Shown here one piece after another: positions 34,501 through 43,310 of a stretch of 60,580 nucleotides of DNA. Under the pieces are notes generated by a model that worked only from the letters and a program-made list of their open reading frames with translations, ran no database searches and was not told where the DNA came from. The position numbers were made by a program, and so were the translations under genes. Position 1 is the stretch's first letter; the number at the start of each line of letters is the position of its first letter. This DNA is from an uncultured Rhodospirillales bacterium (GTDB lineage: Bacteria > Pseudomonadota > Alphaproteobacteria > Azospirillales > Azospirillaceae): positions 1 to 60,580 of the forward strand of contig CAIYNU010000046.1 of NCBI GenBank assembly GCA_903927615.1, in the 5' to 3' direction.

Positions 34501-34576
34501 CAATCAGCGGGAGCATGGCGCACAACACGAGACCTGCAAGCCGTGCCCGAAGTGAATGGAGGGGAAGCAACCCCAT
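31565..34576 (-). CDS. Hybrid sensor histidine kinase with Cache, HAMP, PAS, receiver and Hpt domains
   Basis: The product is about 1003 residues. A first membrane helix (about 12-35) is followed by an extracytoplasmic Cache-type sensor (about 40-280), a second helix (LLVLVVAGLALLLARGI), HAMP, and a PAS domain with its PAC tail (EFRIRRHDGEYRWVYD). HisKA reads AFLAMMSHELRTPMTGVIG. HATPase has DTGIGISEAD and [13 protein letters not shown], the receiver has AEDN and VILMDLQMPVMDG, and a C-terminal Hpt domain carries HRIAHTAKGMFLNVGG. The full phosphorelay is thus within one chain, with the last output protein elsewhere. ATG at 34576 has an AAGGA site; a GTG at 34594 also fits the frame. It lies just downstream of a second hybrid kinase on the same strand. 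Confidence 0.93.
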   Translation of the reverse strand: MGLLPLHSLRARLAGLVLCAMLPLIGLMAGTLALIQAKNIEIIQQSALLTARVVADNADQFLGDTAALLKVLARRPMFRTLDPEHCDPEIVTFLNRHAGYTDIGIDTLDGETLCSAAPKPPSVRHLSVAGARWFVRAVAAKDEDAVIFGSPVVDPISQAWVSVASVPLRGVNGVVRGLVVLPIDLHHFQSLKRGDSLPQGSTVIIVNDDGTVMARSSEWEAWAGRNLTRSERLSRVLEETEGVGWGGVGNSDEIYAFAGIPAAHWHVIVAIPPKAAFEATNGAFLLVGMGSVLLVLVVAGLALLLARGIDRPLRKMAAILERAADGWAGEPLAVQGPAEIRTLALRFNAVLGARHQAERALLESESRFRNLANSAPVLMWLTDPDGCCVFINQKWTDFTGLPMAQAMNNGWMDSLHPDDRQSCQEAFLKAFATRQPFALEFRIRRHDGEYRWVYDQGVPRTDAAGGFLGYVGGGVDITDRKVAEQHLIEARQTAEAAHRAKTAFLAMMSHELRTPMTGVIGMADFLYQTPLNKDQRLYIDTMRSSAQNLLTVLNDILDYSKIDAERLDLARIAFDAVSLAAETVRLFRPKAEENICSLTLDAGGLAAVAVWGDSTRIKQVLGNLIANAVKFTRAGAITVRLRRQDAEGRLRLMFEVEDTGIGISEADMARLFLPFSQTDAGATRKYGGTGLGLAICKRLVALMGGDIGVTSQRGRGSVFRFTCLVDPARPEDITDQPPLAVVVPPLSILLAEDNPINRMIVKVGLEQRHHRVTAVENGAEACEAAAQHRFDVILMDLQMPVMDGAEATRRIRTLERPYSQVPIVALTADAVAEHRVAYMDAGLTDILTKPIEWSKVDSTLAHLATLAHLAPMTTVPSATAVMGVLEESEQQPPLLVDSHRLASIRAVMTAPDFGGLIAELTRCSQEQVSALEVALDQRSLSQIHRIAHTAKGMFLNVGGIRAATLAHTLQMCSDVDAAAAVVPALTAVIQDTTAELERFRAAR

Positions 34577-34700
34577 GGCCGGTCCTTTTTCCACCAGGGC
34601 GGGATCAGTTTAAACCATGACCGCCGTCAGGTTAAACCTCAACCGTTGCGACACCCCACGAAACACCCGGCGGCCCTTTGACCGTTCGGCGTCGATATGG

Positions 34701-37700
34701 TCAGGCGGCGTTCTGCCATGAACCGGCAAGAACCGCCAGCAAGGGGTTGAGTTCAGCGTCCAGCCGATCCAGCAAGAGCGCCAGTCCGTCAACCTCTCCT
34801 CGTCGAAGAGCGGCTTCCAAGCTCTGGGCCACTTCGGCAACGCCGTTCGCCGCCATGTTGCTCGCCGCCCCGCGCAAGGAATGAGTTTGGGCGGCAGCCT
34901 CATCGAAACGGCCGGCCTCGCAGTCCTGCCGCAGGCATTGCCCGATATCCGCGTACTGCTCTTGGAACATCTCCAGCAAAGTGGCAAAGAGTTCCTCGTC
35001 CTGGCCAAGCCGGCGGAGCACCTGTTCCCGGTCTATGCCCGGAATATGCAAAACCGGCGTGGACACACACTCTGGCTCTGGTTCTGAAACCGGCGGCGAT
35101 AGGGCACGCGCCCGAGTCATGTTCGCTGTACGGGCGAGCTGTCGCTTGATTGCTTCAATCATTCGGTTCACATCAAAGGGTTTTGAGATAAAATCATTCA
35201 TTCCCACGCCCAGAGCCCGTTCCCGCTCTGATTGAAAAGCCCCCGCGGTCAGGGCGATGATCGGCAAGACGCTCAGGCCCAGTTCCCGTCGGATGGCGAG
35301 GGTCGCCTGGTAGCCGTCCATCACCGGCATTTGGACATCCATCAGCACGGTATCATACCCGGTAGGATCGGCGGCCAACCGGTCCACCGCCTCGCGGCCG
35401 TCGCTGGCCAGGGTGATCACGGCGCCCTCGGCTTCAAGAATATGTCGCGCGATGGTCTGATTGACCGTGTTGTCTTCCACGATCAGGATTCGCACCCCAG
35501 GAAGGCCCCTGGCGGGTTCCTCCTGAACCATCATAACGTCGGCCAGTGCCTTGGAACCACCGGCCCGCCGCGCTCGGGCCTCCATCACCGCATTGAACAG
35601 CGACGACGCCGTGACTGGTTTCACCAGAACCGCGTCGATCGCGACGGCGTCGGGGGAATTGACCACATCTTCCCGGTTGAATGCCGTCACCATGATGACA
35701 ATCGGAAAACTGCCGGGCGAGACCTCGGACCGGATGACCTTACTGGCGGCCATTCCGTCGAGACCCGGCATCTTCCAGTCGAGAATCAGGACATCGTAGG
35801 GTTGGCTTTCCTGAAGCCGGGCCCGGGTGTGGGCCAAGGCCTCACTGCCGGACGACACCACATCCGACGTCCAGCCCAGGGCCTGGGCCGTCATTTTCAA
35901 GGTTTCCCGGGCAACATCGTGATCATCCGCAATCAACACATCAAGTTTGGTGTCGGCCGATCGTATGACGGCTTCGCCCCGCGCAAAGGACAAAGTAAAC
36001 CAGAATTCGCTCCCCTGACCCGGCGTACTGACCAGACCGATCTTCCCCCCCATCAGATCGACCAGACGCTTGCAGATGGCCAGGCCCAACCCAGACCCCC
36101 CGAAACGGCGCGTGGTCGAGGTGTCGGCCTGGGAAAAGGCCGAAAAAAGCTTGGCCTGCTGATCGGCAGGAATCCCGATGCCGGTGTCGCGAATCGAAAA
36201 GCGCAAGGTGACCGCGTCGACATCGGCCCTGGCCAGTTCCGCCCGAACCACCACCTCGCCGTGATCGGTGAATTTAAGAGCATTGCCGGCCAGGTTCAGC
36301 AAAATTTGCTTCAAGCGCAGCGGATCGCCCCTCAAATTTTCCGGAATATCGGGTCCGGTCCCAATCACCAGTTCAATATCTTTGGCGCCGGCATTGATCG
36401 ACATGATCGCCGCCAAGCCATCGAGCACGTCGCTCAGCCGAAAGTTGGTGGTCTCGATTTCCAGTCGGCCGGCCTCAATGCGGGAAAAGTCGAGAATATC
36501 ATTGAGCAGGGTCAACAGTGACCGGCCCGCCACGCCGATCTTCTCGACAAAATCCCGCTGTTGTTCGCCTAGCGCGGTCCGCCCCAGCAGATGCGTGAGC
36601 CCCAAAATGGCATTCATCGGCGTCCGGATTTCATGGCTCATATTGGCCAGAAACTCACTTTTCGCCCGGTTGGCCGCCTCGGCGTCCCCCATGGCCTTGC
36701 GAAGCGCCACTTCGGCCTGAGAACGCGCCGTGATATCATCAAGAAGCAGAAGAAGATGAGGCTTGGCGCCGATCACCGCCGGAATAAAGTAGTACTCAAG
36801 CCAGCTTTCCCGCCCAAACGTCGAGACAAAATGAGTGGTATGATGCACAATCTCATCTCCCGCGGCGGCTTTAAGCGCCGCTGGATATAACCCAAAATCT
36901 TTCCATGATTGCAAATGATGATAATTTTGTGCCAACATATTTTCAATTGTTGTGCCGATCGCCTGTGCGCTCGCTTCATTGACCAGGATGCATTGCCCGG
37001 AGTGATCGTAGACCTGAACCCCGAACGGTGACTTGGTAATGATCTTCTGGTTAAGCTCAAATAACTCCCGGCTTTTCTCCTCGGCGGCACGGAGCTTCCG
37101 TTCCGCTTGCCGGCGTGCGGTAATGTCCCGAACCACCGTCAACACCATGGGCCGCCCGGTCATTTCGAACAGATGCGCATAAATCTCCACCGGAATCTGA
37201 TGGCCACCGTTGGCAACATGGGTTCGCTCGACCACCACCATGCCTTCAGCCCGTAAACGGGCGACAAAGGACTCACCGTCGCGACGAACCTCGGGATCGA
37301 TATCGGCGGGCGACAGCCGGAGCAAGTCATCACGCGTAAACCCAAGGTGACGACAGGCCGCAGCGTTAACCTCCTCAAAACGTCCCAAGCCTCCAGAAGG
37401 CCCCACCAGACTGTGAACCAGAACGGCGTCGCTGTTGGCGTCAAACAACAGGCGCAGGCGCTCTTGATTTTCGCGCAAACTCCGCTCGTGGGCGACGAAT
37501 CGGCGGAGCATCAGAATGGTCGCAGCTATCAAAAGCAGCAACACGACGCAAGTTACCATCGTATTTCGGTACCATACCGAAAGAACCTCATCCTCGGACT
37601 GGGCAAGAACGATCACCAGACCGGGATGGTTGGTGGCGCGGTAGACCATCAGGCGCCGAATACCTTCGCTGACCGTGACCTTCACCAGATGCTGGCTGCG

Positions 37701-38417
37701 CGCACCCGACGCCAGATAACTGGAAAAGGTCGGATTGCTGATGTCCTTGCCAAACATTTCGTCCGACTCGGGCGAACGCGCAACAATGGCGCCGCTTCTG
37801 GTCACGATTTCGGCAAAACCGGTTTTCCTCGGCGCCACGGAATCGAGGACGCCGGCAAAGTAACCCGGGGTCAGAGTAGCAACCGTCACGCCCGCCCAAG
37901 ACCCTGCCGCCGATGGTCGCGCCCGCGAGAGATACAACAACCAGTCGTGGCTGAGAACCGCCTGCGACGGACCGGTGACAAACAGATGATTGCGATCGAC
38001 GGCACGCAAAGGTTCGGTGTAATAGGGGCGTTGGCTGGCATCAAACCCATTGAGCCGATCCAGGGTCGAAATCCCGACCCGGCCCTTATCATCGGTGATA
38101 AAGAATGTTCGAAGTTCCTCTAAACCGGCGATTCTGGCTTTCATATACAAATTAAGGTTTTTCTGCTCACCCTCGGAAGACGCCGTTTGAGATTCCCGCG
38201 CCACATCTTCCAGGAGAATATCGACGGCTTTCAGGCTGCCCGACACTTCTTCAGCGGCAATCCGGGCTAGATTTTCCAGGCGCTCAAAAGCTGCATTCAT
38301 GGTGTCGGTATAGTCCAGATAGATCCGCAGACCCGCCAGAACCACAATCAGCCCGATGATGATGTTCGCCCAGATAACAATGAAATTTTTCATGTTAGCC
38401 CTACCACGCTGACGCAT
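34701..38417 (-). CDS. Hybrid sensor histidine kinase with Cache, two PAS, two receivers and Hpt
   Basis: The product is about 1238 residues. N-terminal membrane helix ([20 protein letters not shown]), Cache-type sensor domain to about 290, a second helix ([17 protein letters not shown]), then two PAS domains ([30 protein letters not shown]). HisKA is [18 protein letters not shown] and HATPase has [10 protein letters not shown] and [16 protein letters not shown]. Receiver 1 has [13 protein letters not shown], receiver 2 has [13 protein letters not shown], and the Hpt domain has [15 protein letters not shown]. Domain order is close to BarA-like tandem-receiver kinases. ATG at 38417 follows AAGGGGG at nine bases; ATG at 38393 with GTAGGG is a strong alternative. 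The gap to the next kinase gene is 124 bases. Confidence 0.93.
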   Translation of the reverse strand: MRQRGRANMKNFIVIWANIIIGLIVVLAGLRIYLDYTDTMNAAFERLENLARIAAEEVSGSLKAVDILLEDVARESQTASSEGEQKNLNLYMKARIAGLEELRTFFITDDKGRVGISTLDRLNGFDASQRPYYTEPLRAVDRNHLFVTGPSQAVLSHDWLLYLSRARPSAAGSWAGVTVATLTPGYFAGVLDSVAPRKTGFAEIVTRSGAIVARSPESDEMFGKDISNPTFSSYLASGARSQHLVKVTVSEGIRRLMVYRATNHPGLVIVLAQSEDEVLSVWYRNTMVTCVVLLLLIAATILMLRRFVAHERSLRENQERLRLLFDANSDAVLVHSLVGPSGGLGRFEEVNAAACRHLGFTRDDLLRLSPADIDPEVRRDGESFVARLRAEGMVVVERTHVANGGHQIPVEIYAHLFEMTGRPMVLTVVRDITARRQAERKLRAAEEKSRELFELNQKIITKSPFGVQVYDHSGQCILVNEASAQAIGTTIENMLAQNYHHLQSWKDFGLYPAALKAAAGDEIVHHTTHFVSTFGRESWLEYYFIPAVIGAKPHLLLLLDDITARSQAEVALRKAMGDAEAANRAKSEFLANMSHEIRTPMNAILGLTHLLGRTALGEQQRDFVEKIGVAGRSLLTLLNDILDFSRIEAGRLEIETTNFRLSDVLDGLAAIMSINAGAKDIELVIGTGPDIPENLRGDPLRLKQILLNLAGNALKFTDHGEVVVRAELARADVDAVTLRFSIRDTGIGIPADQQAKLFSAFSQADTSTTRRFGGSGLGLAICKRLVDLMGGKIGLVSTPGQGSEFWFTLSFARGEAVIRSADTKLDVLIADDHDVARETLKMTAQALGWTSDVVSSGSEALAHTRARLQESQPYDVLILDWKMPGLDGMAASKVIRSEVSPGSFPIVIMVTAFNREDVVNSPDAVAIDAVLVKPVTASSLFNAVMEARARRAGGSKALADVMMVQEEPARGLPGVRILIVEDNTVNQTIARHILEAEGAVITLASDGREAVDRLAADPTGYDTVLMDVQMPVMDGYQATLAIRRELGLSVLPIIALTAGAFQSERERALGVGMNDFISKPFDVNRMIEAIKRQLARTANMTRARALSPPVSEPEPECVSTPVLHIPGIDREQVLRRLGQDEELFATLLEMFQEQYADIGQCLRQDCEAGRFDEAAAQTHSLRGAASNMAANGVAEVAQSLEAALRRGEVDGLALLLDRLDAELNPLLAVLAGSWQNAA

Positions 38418-38697
38418 GCCGCCCAGCCCCCTTTCTTTACAGACTATTGGCACTCTTGGACAAGCCTCTGCGTGGCGTCCTGTTCCCAATGGGCTCAGTG
38501 GTCCCGCCCCATCCGCCGCCATATGATGTTATCCCGCAAGAGCCGACCATGAGTGGATCAGTCGATCCCGGCGCCACCCGGAGCGACCGAGAGCGCCCGC
38601 TCAGTCTGTCTGGCACGTCCGGGGCGTCGCCTCCACAAAAACATTTGATAGCGATGGATTGTCGCATACCGGGCGTTGAGGCCCGGCCCGCCTGATT

Positions 38698-39867
38698 TCA
38701 GCCCGGTTCGGCCAGCCACGCTTCCAGGGTGGCCACCCGGTGGCTCCAGGTGTGGTGCTCCCGGAACCATCGGGAGCCGGCCTCGGCGATCGCGTCGATT
38801 CGGCCGGGTGTCGACAGGGCCTCTTCGACCACCGCCCGGACGTCATCCCGTTCCAGGTCGACCTGAATCAGGGCGTCCGCCGGGGCCTCCCGCGCAAACC
38901 ACCGGGTTCGGCTGGTCAGGGCGGCCGTGCCCAGGGCCATCGCCCGCAACACCCGTTCGTGGCTGCCATGGTGCGGCGTGCAGGCGTTAAGGACCAGCGG
39001 CGCCCGGCCGATCAGCGACTCCAGCGCGCTGACATCCCGCGGCGGCAAGAATCGGACCCGCGCCTTAGGCCGGTCCTTCAGGTGGTCGGCCAACCGCTCC
39101 CACCCCTCGCCAAGCACCACCAACGGCTGATCTGCCAGCGCAGTGACCAGCCGCCAGCGTTGGCGCGCGCGCAAGTAGCCGTCGATGGTGGCGAAGTAGG
39201 GATGCAGCGCCAAGGGATCGCGGACCTCAATCTCGCCCCCGATGGCCTCCGCGATGATGCCGCTCAAGGCGCGCAAGGCCGTATCGGCCAGCGCCAGTTC
39301 AACAATGCGGTTAAGCCGATCGGCCACCATCGGGCCATGGCGATGCCATTCGTTGCGAATGACATCCGGGCATTCGCTTCCGGTGCCGGCAAACACCAGC
39401 GAGCCGGTGCGTCGCCGCCCGCTACGGATCGGTTGGGGCGCCGCGGCATGGGGCAAATGGCGAATCGTGGCACCGCCGGCCCTGACCGGTGCCCAGTAGT
39501 CCAGGTCGGTATCGGCGGTGGTGGTGATCACCCGCGGGGAAATCGGCAGGTCGATCTGATTGGCGTAGAGGATCAGCGGATCGAAATAAAGTGACAGGAC
39601 CGGAACACCAACATCGGTATAGATGTTATTGGTTTGACTGGTATCCAAACCATATCCCGAAATGGTGACGATCAGGTGCAGCCGGTCATCATTCAAGGCC
39701 TTTACAATTAGTCTCTTTAGTTGAACATGATCCGGAATGGCCTGCAAATCAATCAATGAGGCCCGATAACCCAGATTCCGATAGGCCTCGGCAAGTTCCG
39801 ACGCCATGGTGTTGAGACTTTGGTACTGGCTGATGCCCTTGAATATCACCACCAGACTGTCGGTCAC
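38698..39867 (-). CDS. CgeB-like glycosyltransferase
   Basis: The product is 389 residues with a GT-B-like layout. The N-terminal half carries LIVTISGYGLDTSQTNNIYT and PVLSLYFDPLILYA, which resemble N-domains of CgeB/spore-maturation-type transferases. The C-terminal half has LNACTPHHGSHERVLRAMAL and HTWSHRVATLEAWL, typical of the Glyco_trans_1_2 C-domain. No membrane helix. It overlaps the upstream gene by four bases (39864-39867), forming an operon of two glycosyltransferase-like genes. Acceptor unknown; cell-surface polysaccharide or flagellin glycosylation are possible because the organism is flagellate, but the flagellar block is 12 kb away. Confidence 0.78.
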   Translation of the reverse strand: MTDSLVVIFKGISQYQSLNTMASELAEAYRNLGYRASLIDLQAIPDHVQLKRLIVKALNDDRLHLIVTISGYGLDTSQTNNIYTDVGVPVLSLYFDPLILYANQIDLPISPRVITTTADTDLDYWAPVRAGGATIRHLPHAAAPQPIRSGRRRTGSLVFAGTGSECPDVIRNEWHRHGPMVADRLNRIVELALADTALRALSGIIAEAIGGEIEVRDPLALHPYFATIDGYLRARQRWRLVTALADQPLVVLGEGWERLADHLKDRPKARVRFLPPRDVSALESLIGRAPLVLNACTPHHGSHERVLRAMALGTAALTSRTRWFAREAPADALIQVDLERDDVRAVVEEALSTPGRIDAIAEAGSRWFREHHTWSHRVATLEAWLAEPG

Positions 39868-41090
39868 GAGGGGCGTCCACAGGCCATCGCCAGTTGGTCG
39901 TCGCTCACGCCCGACGCCAGCTTCATCAAGCTCAACTTATCGATCTCCGGACTGCAGAACTCAAGGAAATCAATGTGTTGGATGCCGATCCGTTGGGTGA
40001 AATCGGACAGCCGAAGCCGCCCGGCTTTTTCCGAAAGCACGTAGATCGCGGAATAAAGCGCCGCCTGATCGATCAACCACAACAACGGTCGCTTCAGGGA
40101 CATCTTGGACAGGATCAGGTTCCGGACCAGACGGGCGAACTCGATTCCCGACGCGGTCGGCGCAAAAGCCGTGACCGTCGCCAGATAGGCCGAGCACGGA
40201 CTGGGGTAGTCCCACCGGAAACACCCGAAGTCAGCATCATCCAAGGCCCGGTCAATGACTTCCACCGGGTGTTTCAGCGTCACGTCGACATCAAAGGCCA
40301 GAATCGACTGCCGGTAGTGTCCCAGCAGTTCGGGCATTCGCACGAACCGGGCCGAAGCATAATACGCGCTGCATTTCAAAGGCCCGCTGCGCTCCCAGGT
40401 CAAGGCCCGGCGGTTGTGGCGCAGCGCCGGCAAATCTTCGGGCCGTGGCGGTTCTTCGTGAGGGTCCATCAAATGGATGTGGACCAGCCGGTCCCGACAG
40501 ACCCCGTCAACGGACTCCAGGAATCGCGCCAGAAACAGCTCGGCATAGTTTCGATCGCAGGAAACCAGGATCACCGGCCGGTCGTCCGCCGGACCGTTCG
40601 GCGGCGGCGTCACCCACCGAAGCTGGTCCAGTTTCGCCTCATTGATGGCCAAATGTTCATGGTAATAAGGTGCCGACAGATATCGGTCATCGTTCAACAA
40701 CAGCGCATGGCGAAACAGCACCATAAAGCCGTCGGCATCCTCGGTCGGCAGATGTTCGAGGTTTTCCAGGCAGCGATTGCGAAAAGCATCGAGCAGGGCA
40801 AAGCCGGCCTCGAACTGCCCCCGATGCAGAAGCACGCAAGCTGCGAAATAGCTTGGGATAAGAGCGAACAGCTCGTGGGTCGGGACCTTGAGCGTCGCAT
40901 CGAGAATCGCGTCATGGGCGTCCTGTCGCAACAGAACGAGAAAGACATCCTTGAGAAACACCAAAGCACGAGCATCCGCCGGCGCGCCCGGCCGGGACCC
41001 CAGCCAACCATAGACGGTTTCTGACTGCCCCTTCAGGATCAGCGCCCCGGCCTTGCGCACCGTCGCTGCATCATGCGTCCAAACCAGCAT
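39864..41090 (-). CDS. Putative glycosyltransferase (GT-A-like) with helical N-terminal region
   Basis: The product is 408 residues. Residues 1-160 are helical and TPR-like (ALIPSYFAACVLLHRGQFEA, FALLDAFRNRCLENL). From about 172 a nucleotide-sugar transferase-like fold begins: PVILVSCDRNYAELFLARFL, VHIHLMDPHEE, and AFDVDVTLKHPVE, in which DVD could be the metal-binding DxD. The final part (PLLWLIDQAALYSAIYVLSE) recalls the end of GT8-type domains. The family assignment is by pattern only. It is the first gene of a pair coupled by a four-base overlap with the CgeB-like transferase. The ATG at 41090 has no strong ribosome-binding site. Confidence 0.6.
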   Translation of the reverse strand: MLVWTHDAATVRKAGALILKGQSETVYGWLGSRPGAPADARALVFLKDVFLVLLRQDAHDAILDATLKVPTHELFALIPSYFAACVLLHRGQFEAGFALLDAFRNRCLENLEHLPTEDADGFMVLFRHALLLNDDRYLSAPYYHEHLAINEAKLDQLRWVTPPPNGPADDRPVILVSCDRNYAELFLARFLESVDGVCRDRLVHIHLMDPHEEPPRPEDLPALRHNRRALTWERSGPLKCSAYYASARFVRMPELLGHYRQSILAFDVDVTLKHPVEVIDRALDDADFGCFRWDYPSPCSAYLATVTAFAPTASGIEFARLVRNLILSKMSLKRPLLWLIDQAALYSAIYVLSEKAGRLRLSDFTQRIGIQHIDFLEFCSPEIDKLSLMKLASGVSDDQLAMACGRPS

Positions 41091-41188
41091 GGCTCTTCAA
41101 GACCCTGACCAATCACGTCACGGCTTCCAAAGGTCAGAAACCTTCTACGGGATGCCAGGGAGCCCGGCCCCCTGGCCTTCGCGCGTCT

Positions 41189-41854
41189 TCAGCCGACCAG
41201 TTCCAGAATCGCCCGAATGGCATTGTCCGCCCCGTCGGCGATCTGAGCGATGCTCGAGTCGAGCATGTAGCACGGCGTGGTGACGACCCGCTTTTCGCGA
41301 TCCACCACCACTTCGGCGGCATGGGTCTTGATATGGCGGGCGCCCAGAGCTTCCAACGCCCCGGCAGTGCCGTCATCCTGACCGATGGTCAGGTCCACCG
41401 AGCCGAGCACCTTAGCCAGCAGCGCCGGGGCGATGCATAGGGCGCCAACCGGCTTGCCGGCGGCCACGGTGGCGTTAATCGCCGCCGCGACCAGGGGATG
41501 GACAGTACACCCGGCACCGTCGAAGGCGAAGCTGGACAGGTTCTTGGCGGCGCCGAAGCCGCCCGGGAACACCAGCGCGTCGACCTCGGCCACGTCGAAC
41601 GCCGCCAAGTCGCGGATTTTGCCCCGGGCAATCCGCGCCGATTCCACCAGAACGTTGCGGGTTTCCCCGGACTCTTCGCCGTTCAGATGATTGACCACAT
41701 GATGCTGGGGAATGTTCGGAGCATAGCAAACCGCTTCGGCCCCCTGCCGGCTGATGGCCAGCAGGGTCAGAACCGATTCATGGATCTCGGCGCCGTCATA
41801 AACACCACACCCCGACAGAACCACACCGATCTTCACCGACTTGGCACTCATCAT
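41189..41854 (-). CDS. elbB: ElbB-type DJ-1/PfpI-family glyoxalase
   Basis: The product is 221 residues, the normal length. KIGVVLSGCGVYDGAEIHES starts the fold, PGGFGAAKNLS and the nucleophile elbow GALCIAPALLAK (Cys140) follow, then GARHIKTHAAEVVVD and TPCYMLD. ElbB (yhbL) was named for a role in isoprenoid formation in E. coli; purified homologues have glyoxalase activity. Its position directly after hpnI and hpnJ on the same strand (28 bases from the hpnJ stop) fits a link to hopanoid, that is isoprenoid-derived, lipids. ATGs at 41854 and 41851 are both possible. Confidence 0.93.
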   Translation of the reverse strand: MMSAKSVKIGVVLSGCGVYDGAEIHESVLTLLAISRQGAEAVCYAPNIPQHHVVNHLNGEESGETRNVLVESARIARGKIRDLAAFDVAEVDALVFPGGFGAAKNLSSFAFDGAGCTVHPLVAAAINATVAAGKPVGALCIAPALLAKVLGSVDLTIGQDDGTAGALEALGARHIKTHAAEVVVDREKRVVTTPCYMLDSSIAQIADGADNAIRAILELVG

Positions 41855-41882
41855 GCTTCTCCCCGTGGGTTTGACCGCAATT

Positions 41883-43310
41883 CTAGCACGCGGTCTTACG
41901 ATCCTTCAAGAACTGAAAGAATTCCACGCCTTCACGCAACCGCCGCTTCATCATCTCCGGACTCCGCACCATTTCCCCAACGATCGAGGCGATTTTGCCG
42001 CTGCGGAAATAGAACCGCTTGTAGAATGTTTCAACGGAATCAAAAATCTCGGTGTGCGACAGATGCGGGTAATGGAGCGGCGCGATCTGAACGCCCCGCT
42101 CATCGATCAACTCGGCATGAGCGGTATCCAACCAGCCATTGGCCACGGCATCCTGATAAAGCCTGGTGCCGGGATAGGGCGCGGCCAGCGACACCTGAAC
42201 CGTGTGCGGGTTGATTTCCGCGGCGTAGCGGATGGTTTCTTCGATGGTTTCCTTGGTCTCTCCCGGCAAACCGAGGATGAAGGTGCCGTGAATGGCAATC
42301 CCCAACTCGTGGCAGTCCTTGGTGAACTGCTTGGCCACCTCGATCCGCAAACCCTTGCGGATGTTATGAAGAATCTGCTGATTGCCGGATTCATAACCGA
42401 CCAGCAGCAACCGCAAGCCATTATCCTTCAACACCTTCAGGGTATCCCTGGGGACGTTGGCCTTGGCGTTGCACGACCAGGTGACGCCCATCCGCCCCAG
42501 TTCCCGGGCGATGGCTTCGGCCCGCGGCAAATTGTCGGTAAAGGTGTCGTCGTCGAAGAAAAACTCCCGCACCTGCGGGAAGGCCTGCCGGGCATAGGCG
42601 ATTTCGGCGGCAACGTGAGCGGCACTGCGCACCCGATACCGGTGCCCCCCGACGGTCTGGGGCCACAGACAAAAGGTGCAATGGGATTTGCAGCCCCGGC
42701 CGGTGTAAAACGAGATATAGGGATGTTTGAGGTAGCCGATGAAGTAGTCTTCGATCCGCAAATCGCGCTTGTAAACTTCGGTCACGAACGGCAACTCGTC
42801 CATGTTTTCAAGCATCGCGCGCTCGGGATTATGGACGACGACTCCTTCGGCATTGCGGTAGCTGAGGCCGTCGATATCCTTGAAGGGCCGGCCTTCGGCC
42901 ACCTCCCGAAGGGTAAAGTCGAACTCGTTGCGGCCGACGAAATCCAGCACCGGCGCCATCTCCAGGCTACCGGCCGGGTCGACCGCCACCTTGGCGCCGA
43001 CCAAGCCGATCAGCAGCTTGGGGTTTTGCTCCTTCAGCGCGCTGGCCACCTTGACGTCGTTCGGGAACGAGGGCTGGGAGGTATGCATCACCACCAGATC
43101 GTAGTCGCGCGCCAGCGGCAGCACCCGGTCCATGCCGATCCGCGCGGGCGGCGCGTCGATCAGCTTGCTGCCCGGAACCAGCGCCGCCGGTTGGGCCAGC
43201 CAGGTGGGATACCAGAACGACCGAATTTCCCGCCGCGCCTGGTAGCGCGAACCGGCGCCACCGTCGAAGCCCTCGAACGACGGCGGCTGGAGAAACAGGG
43301 TCTTCATCAT
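41883..43310 (-). CDS. hpnJ: B12-binding radical SAM enzyme of hopanoid biosynthesis, HpnJ
   Basis: The product is 475 residues. An N-terminal cobalamin-binding-type domain (MMKTLFLQPPSFEGFDGGAG) precedes the radical SAM motif GRGCKSHCTFCLWPQ (CxxxCxxC). Then come FFDDDTFTDN, LLLVGYESGNQQIL and FILGLPGETKETIEETI. In hopanoid producers HpnJ contracts the sugar ring to make bacteriohopanetetrol cyclitol ether. The ATG at 43310 overlaps the hpnI stop (ATGA), so the two are coupled. Frames extending upstream to 43508 lie inside hpnI and are rejected. hpnK, the deacetylase acting between HpnI and HpnJ, is not in the window. Confidence 0.92.
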   Translation of the reverse strand: MMKTLFLQPPSFEGFDGGAGSRYQARREIRSFWYPTWLAQPAALVPGSKLIDAPPARIGMDRVLPLARDYDLVVMHTSQPSFPNDVKVASALKEQNPKLLIGLVGAKVAVDPAGSLEMAPVLDFVGRNEFDFTLREVAEGRPFKDIDGLSYRNAEGVVVHNPERAMLENMDELPFVTEVYKRDLRIEDYFIGYLKHPYISFYTGRGCKSHCTFCLWPQTVGGHRYRVRSAAHVAAEIAYARQAFPQVREFFFDDDTFTDNLPRAEAIARELGRMGVTWSCNAKANVPRDTLKVLKDNGLRLLLVGYESGNQQILHNIRKGLRIEVAKQFTKDCHELGIAIHGTFILGLPGETKETIEETIRYAAEINPHTVQVSLAAPYPGTRLYQDAVANGWLDTAHAELIDERGVQIAPLHYPHLSHTEIFDSVETFYKRFYFRSGKIASIVGEMVRSPEMMKRRLREGVEFFQFLKDRKTAC

